Shown: positions 42,149-51,099 of the stretch, one piece after another
Layout of the letters: each line of letters opens with the position of its first letter
Position numbering within the stretch: position 1 is the first letter of the stretch
Source: Notoacmeibacter sp. MSK16QG-6
GTDB taxonomy: Bacteria > Pseudomonadota > Alphaproteobacteria > Rhizobiales > Rhizobiaceae
Direction of reading: 5' to 3'
DNA length: 64,000 bases
Assembly: GCF_024158145.1 (NCBI RefSeq)
Contig: NZ_JAMYXM010000003.1
Location: 124,001 to 188,000 of the forward strand
Program-made: the position numbers and the translations under genes
Notes under the pieces: model-generated
What the model saw: only the letters and a program-made list of their open reading frames with translations
Database searches by the model: none
What the model was told of the DNA's origin: nothing

Positions 42149-42170
42149 GCGAGCGGCCACGGCCGCTCGC
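42149..42170 (-). other. Intercistronic hairpin between serC and serA
   Basis: GCGAGCGGCC-AC-GGCCGCTCGC is a perfect inverted repeat of 10 bases per arm with no T-run. It may stabilise the upstream message or set the serC/serA ratio. Confidence 0.6.
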
Positions 42171-42187
42171 CGCAAATCAGGAAGTGC

Positions 42188-43354
42188 TCAGCCGAGCGCC
42201 TTCTTCTGCGTTTCGAACGCATAGGTCAGCCAAGGCAAGAGAGCCTTTAGATCGGCCGTTTCGACGGTCGCGCCTGCCCAGATACGGAGGCCCGCCGGTG
42301 CATCGCGGTAGGCGCCGATATCATAGGCAACGCCTTCCTTGTCGAGCTGACCGACCAAAGCCTTCGCGAAGGCCGCCTGTGCGTCCGCATCGAGCGCCAG
42401 CACGTCCGGATCGGTAATCGTAAGGCACACCGAGGTGTTGGAGCGTGTCGCCGGGTCCTTGGCCAGATTGCCGATCCAGTCATTTTCATCGACGAAGTCC
42501 CAGAGCACCTGAGCATTGGCGTCCGCCCGCTCGATAAGCCCTTTCAGGCCACCGACCGATTTGGCCCATTCCAGCGCGTCGATGTAATCTTCCGCGCAGA
42601 GCATGGAGGGGGTGTTGATCGTTTCGCCCTTGAAGATACCCTCAATCAGCTTGCCGCCCTTGGTCAGACGGAAGATTTTCGGCAGCGCGCGGTCCGGCGT
42701 GTAGCTCTCCAGCCGCTCGACGGCGCGAGGGCCGAGAATGATGACGCCGTGCGCGGCCTCACCGCCCAGCACCTTCTGCCAGGAGAAGGTCACCACATCG
42801 AGCTTGTCGAAAGGCAGGTCCTGCGCGAATGCTGCCGAGGTCGCATCGCAGATAGTCAGACCGTCGCGATCGTTCGGGATGAAATCGCCATTCGGCACGC
42901 GAACGCCCGACGTCGTGCCGTTCCACGTGAAGATGACGTCACGGTCGAAATCGACCTGGCCGAGATCGGGCAACTCGCCGTAGCCGGCCTCGATCTTGCG
43001 GGCATCGTTGAGCTTGAGCTGTTTCAGAACATCGGTAACCCAGCCGGAGCCAAAGCTTTCCCAAGCCAGAACGTCGACGGCGCGTTCGCCGAGCATGGTC
43101 CACATGGCCATCTCGACCGCACCTGTGTCGGAGCCGGGCACGATGCCGATGCGATGCGTGTCGGGCACCTGCAGAACTTCGCGCGTCAGGTCGATCGCGT
43201 GCTGCAGACGGGTTTTGCCGGGTTTCGAGCGATGAGACCGGCCCAGAAGGGCGTCGGTCAGGGCTTCGACGGTCCATCCGGGGCGCTTGGCGCAGGGGCC
43301 GGACGAAAAGTAGGGGCGAGCCGGGCGCGTGGCCGGCTTGGTCGTATCTGTCAT
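42188..43354 (-). CDS. serC: Phosphoserine aminotransferase
   Basis: A 388-residue pyridoxal-phosphate enzyme of the alphaproteobacterial type that converts 3-phosphohydroxypyruvate to phosphoserine. Key regions are '[13 protein letters not shown]', '[20 protein letters not shown]' and the PLP-lysine region '[20 protein letters not shown]'. AGGAG lies 6 bases before ATG 43354, inside the serC RNA motif. Confidence 0.96.
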   Translation of the reverse strand: MTDTTKPATRPARPYFSSGPCAKRPGWTVEALTDALLGRSHRSKPGKTRLQHAIDLTREVLQVPDTHRIGIVPGSDTGAVEMAMWTMLGERAVDVLAWESFGSGWVTDVLKQLKLNDARKIEAGYGELPDLGQVDFDRDVIFTWNGTTSGVRVPNGDFIPNDRDGLTICDATSAAFAQDLPFDKLDVVTFSWQKVLGGEAAHGVIILGPRAVERLESYTPDRALPKIFRLTKGGKLIEGIFKGETINTPSMLCAEDYIDALEWAKSVGGLKGLIERADANAQVLWDFVDENDWIGNLAKDPATRSNTSVCLTITDPDVLALDADAQAAFAKALVGQLDKEGVAYDIGAYRDAPAGLRIWAGATVETADLKALLPWLTYAFETQKKALG

Positions 43355-43362
43355 CGATGTCT

Positions 43363-43401
43363 CCTATCCTCACAGATAGGGCGTCCCTCGTTGGGGAGGG
43401 A
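43363..43401 (-). ncRNA. serC RNA motif (leader of serC-serA)
   Basis: On the minus strand two hairpins follow each other: a 6-bp stem at 43384-43401, and a 6-bp stem CCTATC/GATAGG at 43363-43380 whose 3' side contains part of the ribosome site of serC. The layout, gene and clade match the Rfam serC motif, found upstream of alphaproteobacterial serC. The ligand, if any, is not known to me. Confidence 0.7.
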
Positions 43402-43413
43402 TGGCCCGCAGTC

Positions 43414-43442
43414 GCCTTAGAAGGTGCAGGAGCCTTCGTCAA
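43414..43442 (-). promoter_or_regulatory. Candidate serC promoter
   Basis: TTGACG (43442-43437), 17 bases, TAAGGC (43419-43414). The -35 is good and the -10 weak. The expected start near 43407 would give an RNA that begins just before the serC motif hairpins, which supports the promoter. Confidence 0.55.
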
Positions 43443-43448
43443 GGAAAA

Positions 43449-43474
43449 CCGCCCGGTCCTTTCGAACCGGGCGG
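43449..43474 (-). terminator. Terminator of the first outer-membrane protein gene
   Basis: CCGCCCGGT (43449-43457) and ACCGGGCGG (43466-43474) form a 9-bp stem; TTTTCC follows on the minus strand, 27 bases after the stop of the beta-barrel gene. Confidence 0.85.
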
Positions 43475-43500
43475 CTGGATAGGAAAAAACAGGGGTCGGC

Positions 43501-44301
43501 TTACAGACCCAGACGCAGGCCGACACGAATCTGATGCTGCAACGTGCTGTCTTCGAATTTCACGCCATCGCCGTCGCGAACCACTTGTTTGGCCCCCGGA
43601 ATACCGAACAGCCGGTAACCGAGATCGAGCTTCAGCTTGTCGGTCAAATCGTAGGACGCACCCGCGCTGAGCTGATAGGCGAAGTGGAATTCGCGCTCGC
43701 GAACATCGCTATAAAGCGTGCCGGGGAACGTACAGCTATAGGTTCCGGAGTCGGTACACTCCGTTTCGGTATAAACGCCGTAATCGGTATATGCGATGCC
43801 GGCGCCCGCGCCGACATAAGGCGTTATGCGCGCGAAGGTGCCGAAATCGAAAAAGCCGTTGACCAAGAACGTCCATGCATGTGAGCCGCCGTCCCTTTCG
43901 ACAAAACAGGGCACCGTTGTGGCTGCCGGAACTGCGGTATCCGTACCTGGACAGAAGGCGGCAGTCGGGTCCGAATCGAAATCTCCGAGCCCGGTATAGC
44001 CTAGCTCGCCTTCCATCCGGAAAAGATCGTTGAACTGATAGCCGGCCGCGACCGACCCGCTCAACGAACCTATGGAGTTATAGGCCCCGCCATTGTTGAA
44101 GGTTTCCGGGATATTCGTGATATCGACGCCCAGATCACCCCGAATATACCACTGTGTCTTGGTTTCGACAGGCACATACTCTTCCATCTCCGGAAAGGCT
44201 GCCTCCTCGACCAGCGGCGGATTGTAGTCGTAATCGGCGGCTTGCGCTTCGCCGCAGAGCAGCGAGGCGGCGGCGGTAAGGAAGAAAGGCAACTGACGCA
44301 T
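43501..44301 (-). CDS. Outer-membrane beta-barrel protein (Omp25/Omp31-like)
   Basis: The 266-residue protein has a signal peptide ('LPFFLTAAASLLCGEAQA', cut after residue 21), then alternating amphipathic strands with 'GSVAAGYQFNDLFRMEGELGYT', 'FARITPYVGAGAGIAY', 'FAYQLSAGASYDLTDKLKLDLGYRLF' and a final '...IRVGLRLGL'. This is the porin-like family of Brucella Omp25. It is likely a structural outer-membrane protein. A CtrA box lies 73 bases upstream. It is a paralog of the next gene. Confidence 0.9.
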   Translation of the reverse strand: MRQLPFFLTAAASLLCGEAQAADYDYNPPLVEEAAFPEMEEYVPVETKTQWYIRGDLGVDITNIPETFNNGGAYNSIGSLSGSVAAGYQFNDLFRMEGELGYTGLGDFDSDPTAAFCPGTDTAVPAATTVPCFVERDGGSHAWTFLVNGFFDFGTFARITPYVGAGAGIAYTDYGVYTETECTDSGTYSCTFPGTLYSDVREREFHFAYQLSAGASYDLTDKLKLDLGYRLFGIPGAKQVVRDGDGVKFEDSTLQHQIRVGLRLGL

Positions 44302-44373
44302 TTGGACTGACTCCGGATAAGACGGCGCGTAGAATCGCCGCTCCTCGATTGTCAGCCATTGTTAACCATGGCG

Positions 44374-44389
44374 GTTAAAGCGCAGTTAA
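44374..44389 (-). promoter_or_regulatory. CtrA box upstream of the first omp gene
   Basis: On the minus strand TTAA-CTGCGCT-TTAAC matches the CtrA consensus TTAA-N7-TTAAC. It is 73-88 bases before ATG 44301. Confidence 0.75.
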
Positions 44390-44429
44390 GCATAGCCGCA
44401 AGCAAGAGAATGACGCTGCGAAACGAAAA

Positions 44430-44450
44430 GGCCGCCCATGAAGGGCGGCC
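44430..44450 (-). terminator. Terminator of the second outer-membrane protein gene
   Basis: GGCCGCCC (44430-44437), ATGAA loop, GGGCGGCC (44443-44450), then TTTTCGTTTC on the minus strand, 23 bases after the stop. Confidence 0.85.
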
Positions 44451-44473
44451 TCTCGAATAATCGCATTGGCGGA

Positions 44474-45367
44474 TTATTTGTAGATGGGCGGCGGTGCGGG
44501 CGGCAGTGGTGCCGGCGGCACATACGCCGTTTCGCAGCGTGGATTGGCGCCGCCGAAATTGTAGCGAAGGCCGGCTTTGACTTCGTGTATCTGGAAGCCG
44601 TCATCGAAGCCGGGACCGGTTCCCGTTCCGCCCGAAGCCGCATATTGGAACATGCGACCGCCTTCGATGTCGAGATAACGGTAGCCGATATCCGCTTCTA
44701 GGCTTTCGGTCAGGCAGTACGACGCACCGGCCATGAGCTGCCAGGCGAACCGCCATTCGGAGTTGCCCTCATGCTCCACGACGACGGTGCCGTCATCGTT
44801 CACCAGATTGTCCCATTTGACGTATGCGCCACCGATACCGCCGCCGACATACGGCGTGAAACCGTGATAGGTGCCAAGATCGACATAGGCGTTCGCCATG
44901 GCAGTGATGATGCTCACTTCCGAACTGTCATCGGAATTACAGACACCGCCGCCGCCGCACACACCAGTCGTCGAACCACGAAAATCCGACTTGAAGAGAT
45001 AGTCGACACCCAGTTCCGCGCGGAAATACTTGCCGATATTGGCGCCGATGCCGACACCGACATCGAAAGTCTTGTCCAGATCGGTGCTGTCGAAGCTGCC
45101 GGTCCCTGGCGCGGTGATCCCGCCGCCCGGACCATAAGTGATGTACTCGATATCGTTGACTTCGTTTTTCAACGCATAGCTGACATCGCCGCGGATGTAC
45201 CAGCTACCGAAACCATGCTCGACAGGCGCCGGCGCATATGAAACCGGCGCCGGCTCGACGACCACTTCTGGTTCGGGAACATAGATGTCGGCCGCCAGGG
45301 CCGCGCTGCCATAGGCAGCCGATGACAGCAGCACCGCACCTGCCATGGCCATCGAAGAGCGTTTCAT
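44474..45367 (-). CDS. Outer-membrane beta-barrel protein, paralog
   Basis: A 297-residue protein with a signal peptide ('MKRSSMAMAGAVLLSSAAYG...LAA'), strands such as 'SWYIRGDVSYALKNEVND' and 'YFRAELGVDYLFKSDFRG', and 'FAWQLMAGASYCLTESLEADIGYRYLDIEGG'. It ends with a proline-rich tail rather than the usual terminal aromatic residue, which is odd for a beta-barrel. ATG 45367 is chosen for GAGG upstream and the signal sequence. A CtrA box is about 71 bases upstream. Confidence 0.85.
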   Translation of the reverse strand: MKRSSMAMAGAVLLSSAAYGSAALAADIYVPEPEVVVEPAPVSYAPAPVEHGFGSWYIRGDVSYALKNEVNDIEYITYGPGGGITAPGTGSFDSTDLDKTFDVGVGIGANIGKYFRAELGVDYLFKSDFRGSTTGVCGGGGVCNSDDSSEVSIITAMANAYVDLGTYHGFTPYVGGGIGGAYVKWDNLVNDDGTVVVEHEGNSEWRFAWQLMAGASYCLTESLEADIGYRYLDIEGGRMFQYAASGGTGTGPGFDDGFQIHEVKAGLRYNFGGANPRCETAYVPPAPLPPAPPPIYK

Positions 45368-45437
45368 GATCGTACCTCGCATGATGCCGCCAATCGTCGC
45401 GGCCTTTTCCATTCGGGAACACTATGGAGGTGAATTA

Positions 45438-45452
45438 TTAATTGCCGCTTAA
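45438..45452 (-). promoter_or_regulatory. CtrA-like box upstream of the second omp gene
   Basis: TTAA-N7-TTAA (on the minus strand TTAA-GCGGCAA-TTAA) lies 71-85 bases before ATG 45367, almost the same spacing as in the other omp gene. Confidence 0.7.
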
Positions 45453-45499
45453 GCCTAACGATTAAGGTAAAGAAGCGCTTCGGGCGAGCATGGAAAAGA

Positions 45500-45520
45500 C
45501 CCGCCGAGATGATCGGCGGG
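45500..45520 (-). terminator. Terminator of glmM
   Basis: CCCGCCGA (45500-45507), a 5-base loop and TCGGCGGG (45513-45520), followed on the minus strand by TCTTTTCC, 34 bases after the glmM stop. Confidence 0.8.
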
Positions 45521-45553
45521 CCTGATATTCAAGACAGTTGCGATGGAAAGAAA

Positions 45554-46897
45554 TCAGGCGGCGCGGTCTATGATTTCAACGAGTTCGTCGACAACCATGG
45601 TGACGAGATGGGTATCGTCGCCTTCCGCCATAACGCGGATCAGCGGCTCGGTGCCCGATGGGCGGATGACGAGCCGACCGCTATCGCCAAGGCGGCCACG
45701 CGCCGATTCGATGGCGTTCTTGACCTCGTCCTCTTCCAGCGGCGCGCCGGACGTATAGCGCACGTTGCGAAGCAATTGCGGAACCGGCTCGAAGCGATTG
45801 AGCACTTCACTGGCAGGCTTCTGCGCTTTCTGTACGCAGGCGAGAACCTGCAATGCGGTAATCAAACCATCGCCCGTCGTACCGTAATCGGTCAGGACGA
45901 CATGGCCGGACTGCTCTCCGCCTACGTTGAAGCCATTGGCGCGCATATGCTCCACAACATAACGGTCGCCGACCTTGGTTCTCGCAAGCGATAAGCCGAG
46001 CTTGCCGAGATGCCGCTCGAAGCCAAGATTGCTCATGACGGTCGCAACCACGCCGCCGCCCGTCAGGCGTCCGGCATTCAGCCAGCTTTCCGCGATCAGC
46101 GCCATGATCTGGTCGCCGTCGATCTCACGGCCCTTTTCATCGACGATCACGATCCGGTCTGCATCGCCATCCAGCGCGATCCCGATATCGGCCCGCACCT
46201 CATGCACCTTTCGCGCCAATGCGCCGGGGCTGGTCGAACCGCATTCGTCATTGATGTTGCGACCGTCAGGGCTGACGCCGAGCGAAACGACATCGGCGCC
46301 CAACTCCCAAAGTACCGCTGGCGCGACCCGATACGCCGCGCCATTGGCGCAATCGACGACGACCCGCATGCCGTTGAGGTCGAGCGAGCGTGGCAGCGAG
46401 CGCTTGGCATGTTCGATATAACGATCCTGCACACCATCGACGCGCTTGGCTTTGCCGATGGCGTCGCTACCGGCAAGGCGGCGCGACAGATCCTCGTCCA
46501 TCAGCCCTTCGATCTTCATCTCGATCTCGTCGGACAGCTTGTAGCCGTCCGGCCCGAACAGCTTGATGCCATTGTCGAAATAAGGATTGTGGGAGGCGCT
46601 CAGCATGACGCCGATATCGGCCCGCATGGAACGCACCAGCATGGCGACGGCTGGTGTTGGAATAGGACCGAGAAGAAAAACATCGACTCCAGCCGCACAA
46701 AATCCGGCGACCAGCGCATTCTCAAGCATGTAGCCCGAAAGACGGGTGTCCTTGCCGATGACGACGCGGTGCCTATGGCCACCATTCTTGAATGCGACGC
46801 CTGCCGCCATACCGACCTTCATGGCCACTTCGGCGGTCATCTTGCCGCGATTGGCGCGTCCACGAATACCGTCAGTACCGAAATATCGTCTGTTCAT
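45554..46897 (-). CDS. glmM: Phosphoglucosamine mutase
   Basis: A 447-residue enzyme converting glucosamine-6-phosphate to glucosamine-1-phosphate for peptidoglycan and LPS. It has the active serine motif '[17 protein letters not shown]', the metal loop '[13 protein letters not shown]' and the C-terminal phosphate loop '[15 protein letters not shown]'. It belongs to the tilS-ftsH-glmM cluster, here split from ftsH by a LysE gene. Confidence 0.96.
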   Translation of the reverse strand: MNRRYFGTDGIRGRANRGKMTAEVAMKVGMAAGVAFKNGGHRHRVVIGKDTRLSGYMLENALVAGFCAAGVDVFLLGPIPTPAVAMLVRSMRADIGVMLSASHNPYFDNGIKLFGPDGYKLSDEIEMKIEGLMDEDLSRRLAGSDAIGKAKRVDGVQDRYIEHAKRSLPRSLDLNGMRVVVDCANGAAYRVAPAVLWELGADVVSLGVSPDGRNINDECGSTSPGALARKVHEVRADIGIALDGDADRIVIVDEKGREIDGDQIMALIAESWLNAGRLTGGGVVATVMSNLGFERHLGKLGLSLARTKVGDRYVVEHMRANGFNVGGEQSGHVVLTDYGTTGDGLITALQVLACVQKAQKPASEVLNRFEPVPQLLRNVRYTSGAPLEEDEVKNAIESARGRLGDSGRLVIRPSGTEPLIRVMAEGDDTHLVTMVVDELVEIIDRAA

Positions 46898-47116
46898 CCG
46901 GTTCTCCCCGTCGATGCGACCTTATGCAGCATTTTCGCTGGTCTGTAGCATCAAGATAATTGTCATCGCGTTACCGATCCGGCGCGTCCCTTCGCCGTGG
47001 TTAACAAGGAGAAGAAACGGAGTTTGGGCAAACAGATGGCAAACGCAGAAGATGCTTTCCGCCACGGAAGAATTTACTTCCATGCGTTGCATTATCGTCA
47101 CTAGTTGCAGCGTGAC

Positions 47117-47740
47117 TTACTTATGCGCGGCGGCCATGACAGCGCCGATTCCGACGAACATTCCGCCAGTGATCCGGTTGAAAGCGCGACCGTACCGGGT
47201 GAGGAACGGCGCGATCCTGCCTGCCAAACCCGCCAGAATGAGTTCATAGGCGACCTCGACAACGACGAACGTGCCACCCAGAACCAGAAGCTGAACGGAA
47301 TAGGAAACGCCGGGCACCATGAATTGCGGCAGAAACGCCGCGAAAAAGATGATCGCCTTTGGATTGGAGACGGACACCATGAAGCCCTCCATGAAAAGCT
47401 TCGATGTCTTTACTCCTGAACGGGGGAAGTCGTTTTCGTTTGGATCGATATTGATAGCGGGCGCGCGCCACAGCCGAATGCCTAGATAGGCCAGATAGGC
47501 CGCGCCTGCCCATTTGGCGACGGTGAATGCGGTCGTCGATGCCAGGAGAAGAGCGCCTATTCCTGCCAGAGATACGGCGATCAGACAAAAGAACCCGAGA
47601 GCGCCGCCGAGCACCGTGAAAACGGATGGCCGAAAACCGAACCGTGCCCCGGACGTCAGCGCAAGAAGCCCGTTCGGCCCCGGCGTCAGCGACAGGCCGA
47701 GCGACGCAATCAGATAGACGATCCAAAGTTCCATACTCAT
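47117..47740 (-). CDS. LysE-family amino-acid exporter
   Basis: The 207-residue protein starts at ATG 47740 and has six helices. Family motifs 'ASLGLSLTPGPNGLLALTSGARFGFRPS' and 'FMEGFMVSVSNPKAIIFFAAFLPQF' are clear. The substrate is probably an amino acid or homoserine lactone. It separates ftsH from glmM, which usually lie together, so it is likely an insertion. Confidence 0.9.
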   Translation of the reverse strand: MSMELWIVYLIASLGLSLTPGPNGLLALTSGARFGFRPSVFTVLGGALGFFCLIAVSLAGIGALLLASTTAFTVAKWAGAAYLAYLGIRLWRAPAINIDPNENDFPRSGVKTSKLFMEGFMVSVSNPKAIIFFAAFLPQFMVPGVSYSVQLLVLGGTFVVVEVAYELILAGLAGRIAPFLTRYGRAFNRITGGMFVGIGAVMAAAHK

Positions 47741-47845
47741 GATTTGCCCTCGACACCTCTGGACAACCGGTCGATGCGCGGCGCAGGAGCGAAGCGAACG
47801 GCCCCAAGCCACAAACCTTATCGCTCCACTTGAGAAAAAGAAAAA

Positions 47846-47872
47846 GGCCCGCCGCTTCGATAACGGCGAGCC
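47846..47872 (-). terminator. Terminator of ftsH
   Basis: The 9-base arms (47846-47854 and 47864-47872, one G-U pair) form a hairpin followed by TTTTTC on the minus strand, 23 bases after the ftsH stop. Confidence 0.8.
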
Positions 47873-47895
47873 TTATCAGGTCGAATTACACGACA

Positions 47896-49818
47896 TCAGC
47901 CTTGCGGCTGCGGCTCCAGACCGCCATCCGATTCATCCGGTCGTGGCCTGCCGGCCGTCGGCACTGATGAACCGCGCGATGGCGGCGTATCGTCACCGGC
48001 GTCCCGGGATGGTTTGTGTCCCGCAATGATCTGCTTGATCTCGTCGCCGGTGAGCGTTTCGTATTCCAGAAGACCTTCGGCCAATGCGATCCAGCCATCG
48101 TGTTCTTCGGTCAGAATACGCCGCGCCTCGGTGTAGGCGTCATCGATGAGCTTGCGCACTTCCGCGTCGATTATCCGCGCGGTCTCTTCCGAGATGTTTT
48201 TGCTTTGCGTCACGGAATGACCGAGGAAAACCTCCTGCTCATTCTCGCCATAGGCCACCTGGCCGAGCTTGTCGGAAAAGCCCCATTGCGTGATCATCGC
48301 GCGTGAAAGCTTCGTCGCCTGCTCGATGTCGGAGGCCGCGCCGGAGGTGATGTTCTCCTTGCCGAACTTGATTTCCTCGGCCACGCGCCCGCCCATCATG
48401 ATCGCCAGACGGCTGACCATGTATTTGTAACTCATCGAATAGCGATCGCCTTCCGGCAACTGCATCACCATGCCCAATGCGCGGCCACGGGGAATGATCG
48501 TCGCCTTGTGCACCGGATCGGACGACGGAACATGAAGCGCGACGATGGCGTGACCGGCCTCATGATAGGCGGTCAGCTCCTTTTCGGCCTGCGTCATGGC
48601 GGAGGAGCGGCGTTCTGCGCCCATCATCACCTTGTCCTTGGCGTCCTCGAACTCGGCCATGGTGACGAGCCGCTTGTTACGCCGCGCCGCCATCAGCGCC
48701 GCCTCGTTCACGAGATTGGCCAGATCCGCGCCGGAAAAGCCTGGCGTACCACGGGCCAGCACCTTCAAATCGACGTTCGGCGCCAGCGGCACGTTGCGGA
48801 CGTGAACCTTCAAAATGCGTTCGCGCCCGGCAATATCCGGATTCGGCACGACGACCTGGCGGTCGAAACGGCCCGGACGCAGCAGGGCCGGATCGAGCAC
48901 GTCCGGCCGGTTGGTCGCGGCGATCAGAATGATCGATTCGGTCGCCTCGAAACCGTCCATCTCAACAAGAAGCTGGTTGAGCGTCTGCTCACGTTCGTCA
49001 TTGCCACCACCGAGGCCCGCGCCGCGATGACGTCCGACCGCGTCGATCTCGTCGATGAAGATAATGCAGGGACTGTTTTTCTTGGCCTGCTCGAACATGT
49101 CGCGGACGCGGCTCGCACCGACACCGACGAACATTTCAACGAAGTCCGAACCGGAAATGGTGAAGAAGGGCACGCCCGCCTCGCCCGCAACGGCGCGGGC
49201 CAAAAGGGTCTTACCGGTGCCGGGAGGTCCGACCAGCAGCACACCCTTTGGAATTTTACCGCCGAGACGCTGGAATTTCTGCGGATCGCGCAGGAACTCG
49301 ACAATCTCTTCGAGATCCTCCTTCGCTTCCTCGACACCGGCGACGTCCTGAAAGGTCACTCGGCCATGCGCCTCGGTCAAAAGCTTCGCCTTGGATTTGC
49401 CGAAGCCCATGGCCCGGCCCGAACCCGACTGCATCTGGCGCATGAAGAAAATCCAAACACCGAGAATGAGGATCATCGGCAGCCAGGACAGGAAATAGCC
49501 GAGAATGGAGTTCGAACCGTCGCTCTCCGGACGCGCCTGAATCTCCACATTCTGTCGTTCGAGCCGCTCGACCAGCCCTTCATCTCCAGGCGAATAGGTC
49601 TGGAAGCCGGCGGAACTGTCACTGTAACTGCCGGTTATTCGCTCGCCGCTGATCGTCACGGATTCGATACGGCCGCTATCGACGGCCTGGATGAATTCCG
49701 AATAGGCGATCTCGGAGCCGGACGTCCGCTGTTGCGGCGTCTGAAAAAGATTGAAGAGCGCCACGAGCAGCACGGCGATGATCGCCCAAAGAACGAAATT
49801 CCGGTAGTTTGGATTCAT
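47896..49818 (-). CDS. ftsH: ATP-dependent zinc metalloprotease FtsH
   Basis: A 640-residue membrane AAA protease. Two transmembrane helices lie near 6-24 and 108-127, the Walker A is 'GPPGTGKT', the second region of homology is present, and the zinc motif 'HEAGH' is followed by the metal-binding glutamate region. It degrades membrane and regulatory proteins, including sigma-32 in related bacteria. A sigma-32 promoter lies upstream, which would form a feedback loop with rpoH. Confidence 0.97.
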   Translation of the reverse strand: MNPNYRNFVLWAIIAVLLVALFNLFQTPQQRTSGSEIAYSEFIQAVDSGRIESVTISGERITGSYSDSSAGFQTYSPGDEGLVERLERQNVEIQARPESDGSNSILGYFLSWLPMILILGVWIFFMRQMQSGSGRAMGFGKSKAKLLTEAHGRVTFQDVAGVEEAKEDLEEIVEFLRDPQKFQRLGGKIPKGVLLVGPPGTGKTLLARAVAGEAGVPFFTISGSDFVEMFVGVGASRVRDMFEQAKKNSPCIIFIDEIDAVGRHRGAGLGGGNDEREQTLNQLLVEMDGFEATESIILIAATNRPDVLDPALLRPGRFDRQVVVPNPDIAGRERILKVHVRNVPLAPNVDLKVLARGTPGFSGADLANLVNEAALMAARRNKRLVTMAEFEDAKDKVMMGAERRSSAMTQAEKELTAYHEAGHAIVALHVPSSDPVHKATIIPRGRALGMVMQLPEGDRYSMSYKYMVSRLAIMMGGRVAEEIKFGKENITSGAASDIEQATKLSRAMITQWGFSDKLGQVAYGENEQEVFLGHSVTQSKNISEETARIIDAEVRKLIDDAYTEARRILTEEHDGWIALAEGLLEYETLTGDEIKQIIAGHKPSRDAGDDTPPSRGSSVPTAGRPRPDESDGGLEPQPQG

Positions 49819-49870
49819 GATCGATCCAGTTTTGAGAGGCCTGACACGCGATTTTGCATGCCAATCAAGG

Positions 49871-49902
49871 CCAAGATAGGGAGCCGAGACGCCCGTGCCA
49901 AG
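49871..49902 (-). promoter_or_regulatory. Sigma-32 (heat-shock) promoter of ftsH
   Basis: On the minus strand CTTG (49902-49899), 18 bases, then CCTATCTTGG (49880-49871). This fits the alphaproteobacterial sigma-32 consensus CTTG-N17/18-CYTATNTNNG at every fixed base. It lies between tilS and ftsH, about 50 bases before the ATG. Confidence 0.75.
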
Positions 49903-49914
49903 CGATGGTGCGCC

Positions 49915-51099
49915 TCAAATACCAACGTCGTGAAGGATTATTTGCGACGGATCGGGTGTAAGCGGCGTCTGGCAAAAGCTTTCGATGCAACGCGCCGTCG
50001 CCAGATCGTGGATAGGTACTGCCGAACAGAACGGATGGGGCACTCGCCGAACTCGACCCGAATTGGCGGTCATCCTCGATGTGGAGAGCTCGGCGCGGCG
50101 GCGCTCCCGCCGGATCGATAATCCATTTTCCCGGCGCTCGACCACACACCGCGCCAAGGTTGCCCGAACGCTGCGATTGACAGAAAGACGCTGAAGCATG
50201 GCGCGCGTCGCCTTGCCGGACGGCCGATGCTCCATCTGCCCAATGAAAGCCAGCGACACGCGTAGCGCTTCAATTGTCGCTTCATCCGGCACCAGCGCAT
50301 CGGAACCGAACCGAAGCGCCTGCATATCTGCGCCTTCCCAGCCGACCTTAGCGGTCATGAAGGCGGCTACTTCGCGGTCCAGCATTTCACGCGTTTCTTT
50401 TTTGGGAGCAGCAGTCAGAAACGCGGCGTCTGTCCCGATCGCGCTCTTGCGAATTCGGACGCGTTCAAACCGGCGATCATAGTTTGACGGATCGTCGCAA
50501 TAGTGCAGCCCTTGCGCAACGAGCCAACTGCGAAGCGATTGCCCGCTTGCAGCGAGGAACGGCCGCCGCACCCAGGCGCCGCCCTTGCCGCTCCGCCAGT
50601 AGATCGCGTCGGCTATACCAGAACGTCCGAACCACGAATCGGCTTCGGCTCTCTGCACACGCATTGCGATGGTTTCGGCCTGATCGTCTGCCGTGTGAGC
50701 AACGAGAATAGTTGCGGAAAGTTCGGTAGCCAGATCACTCAACAGACCGTAGCGCGCCGCTCTGGCCGCTGCCTGAATGCCCGATTGTGGCTTTTCGCCA
50801 TCCCACAGAAGCGTGCGATGCGGAAGGTCAAGCTGACGGCAAATGTCATTCACGAAGCCAGCCTCGTCAGCGCTTTCAGCGCGCAATCCGTGGTCGACCG
50901 TTGCGACATGAAGCCGGCGCGTCTGTCCTTTTGCTTTCAGCGCCCGATGGACGAGGTGGAGCATTGCCATACTGTCACCGCCGCCGGAAACCGCCAACAG
51001 AAGCGGTCCCTCGCCCGGCAGCGCAAAAGAAAACGACGCCTTAGCGGGAGCCAGGGCGTCGCGATTGCGATCGGCGGAGGCTGGTGGCGACGTCAGCAA
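49915..51099 (-). CDS. tilS: tRNA(Ile)-lysidine synthase
   Basis: This 394-residue PP-loop enzyme ('LLAVSGGGDSMAMLHL') adds lysine to C34 of tRNA-Ile(CAU). 'HTADDQAETIAMR' is the second conserved block. The start is TTG 51099, overlapping the cpoB stop; the next internal ATG lies after the PP-loop start and cannot serve. The C-terminal part is weakly conserved, as usual. Confidence 0.93.
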   Translation of the reverse strand: MLTSPPASADRNRDALAPAKASFSFALPGEGPLLLAVSGGGDSMAMLHLVHRALKAKGQTRRLHVATVDHGLRAESADEAGFVNDICRQLDLPHRTLLWDGEKPQSGIQAAARAARYGLLSDLATELSATILVAHTADDQAETIAMRVQRAEADSWFGRSGIADAIYWRSGKGGAWVRRPFLAASGQSLRSWLVAQGLHYCDDPSNYDRRFERVRIRKSAIGTDAAFLTAAPKKETREMLDREVAAFMTAKVGWEGADMQALRFGSDALVPDEATIEALRVSLAFIGQMEHRPSGKATRAMLQRLSVNRSVRATLARCVVERRENGLSIRRERRRAELSTSRMTANSGRVRRVPHPFCSAVPIHDLATARCIESFCQTPLTPDPSQIILHDVGI

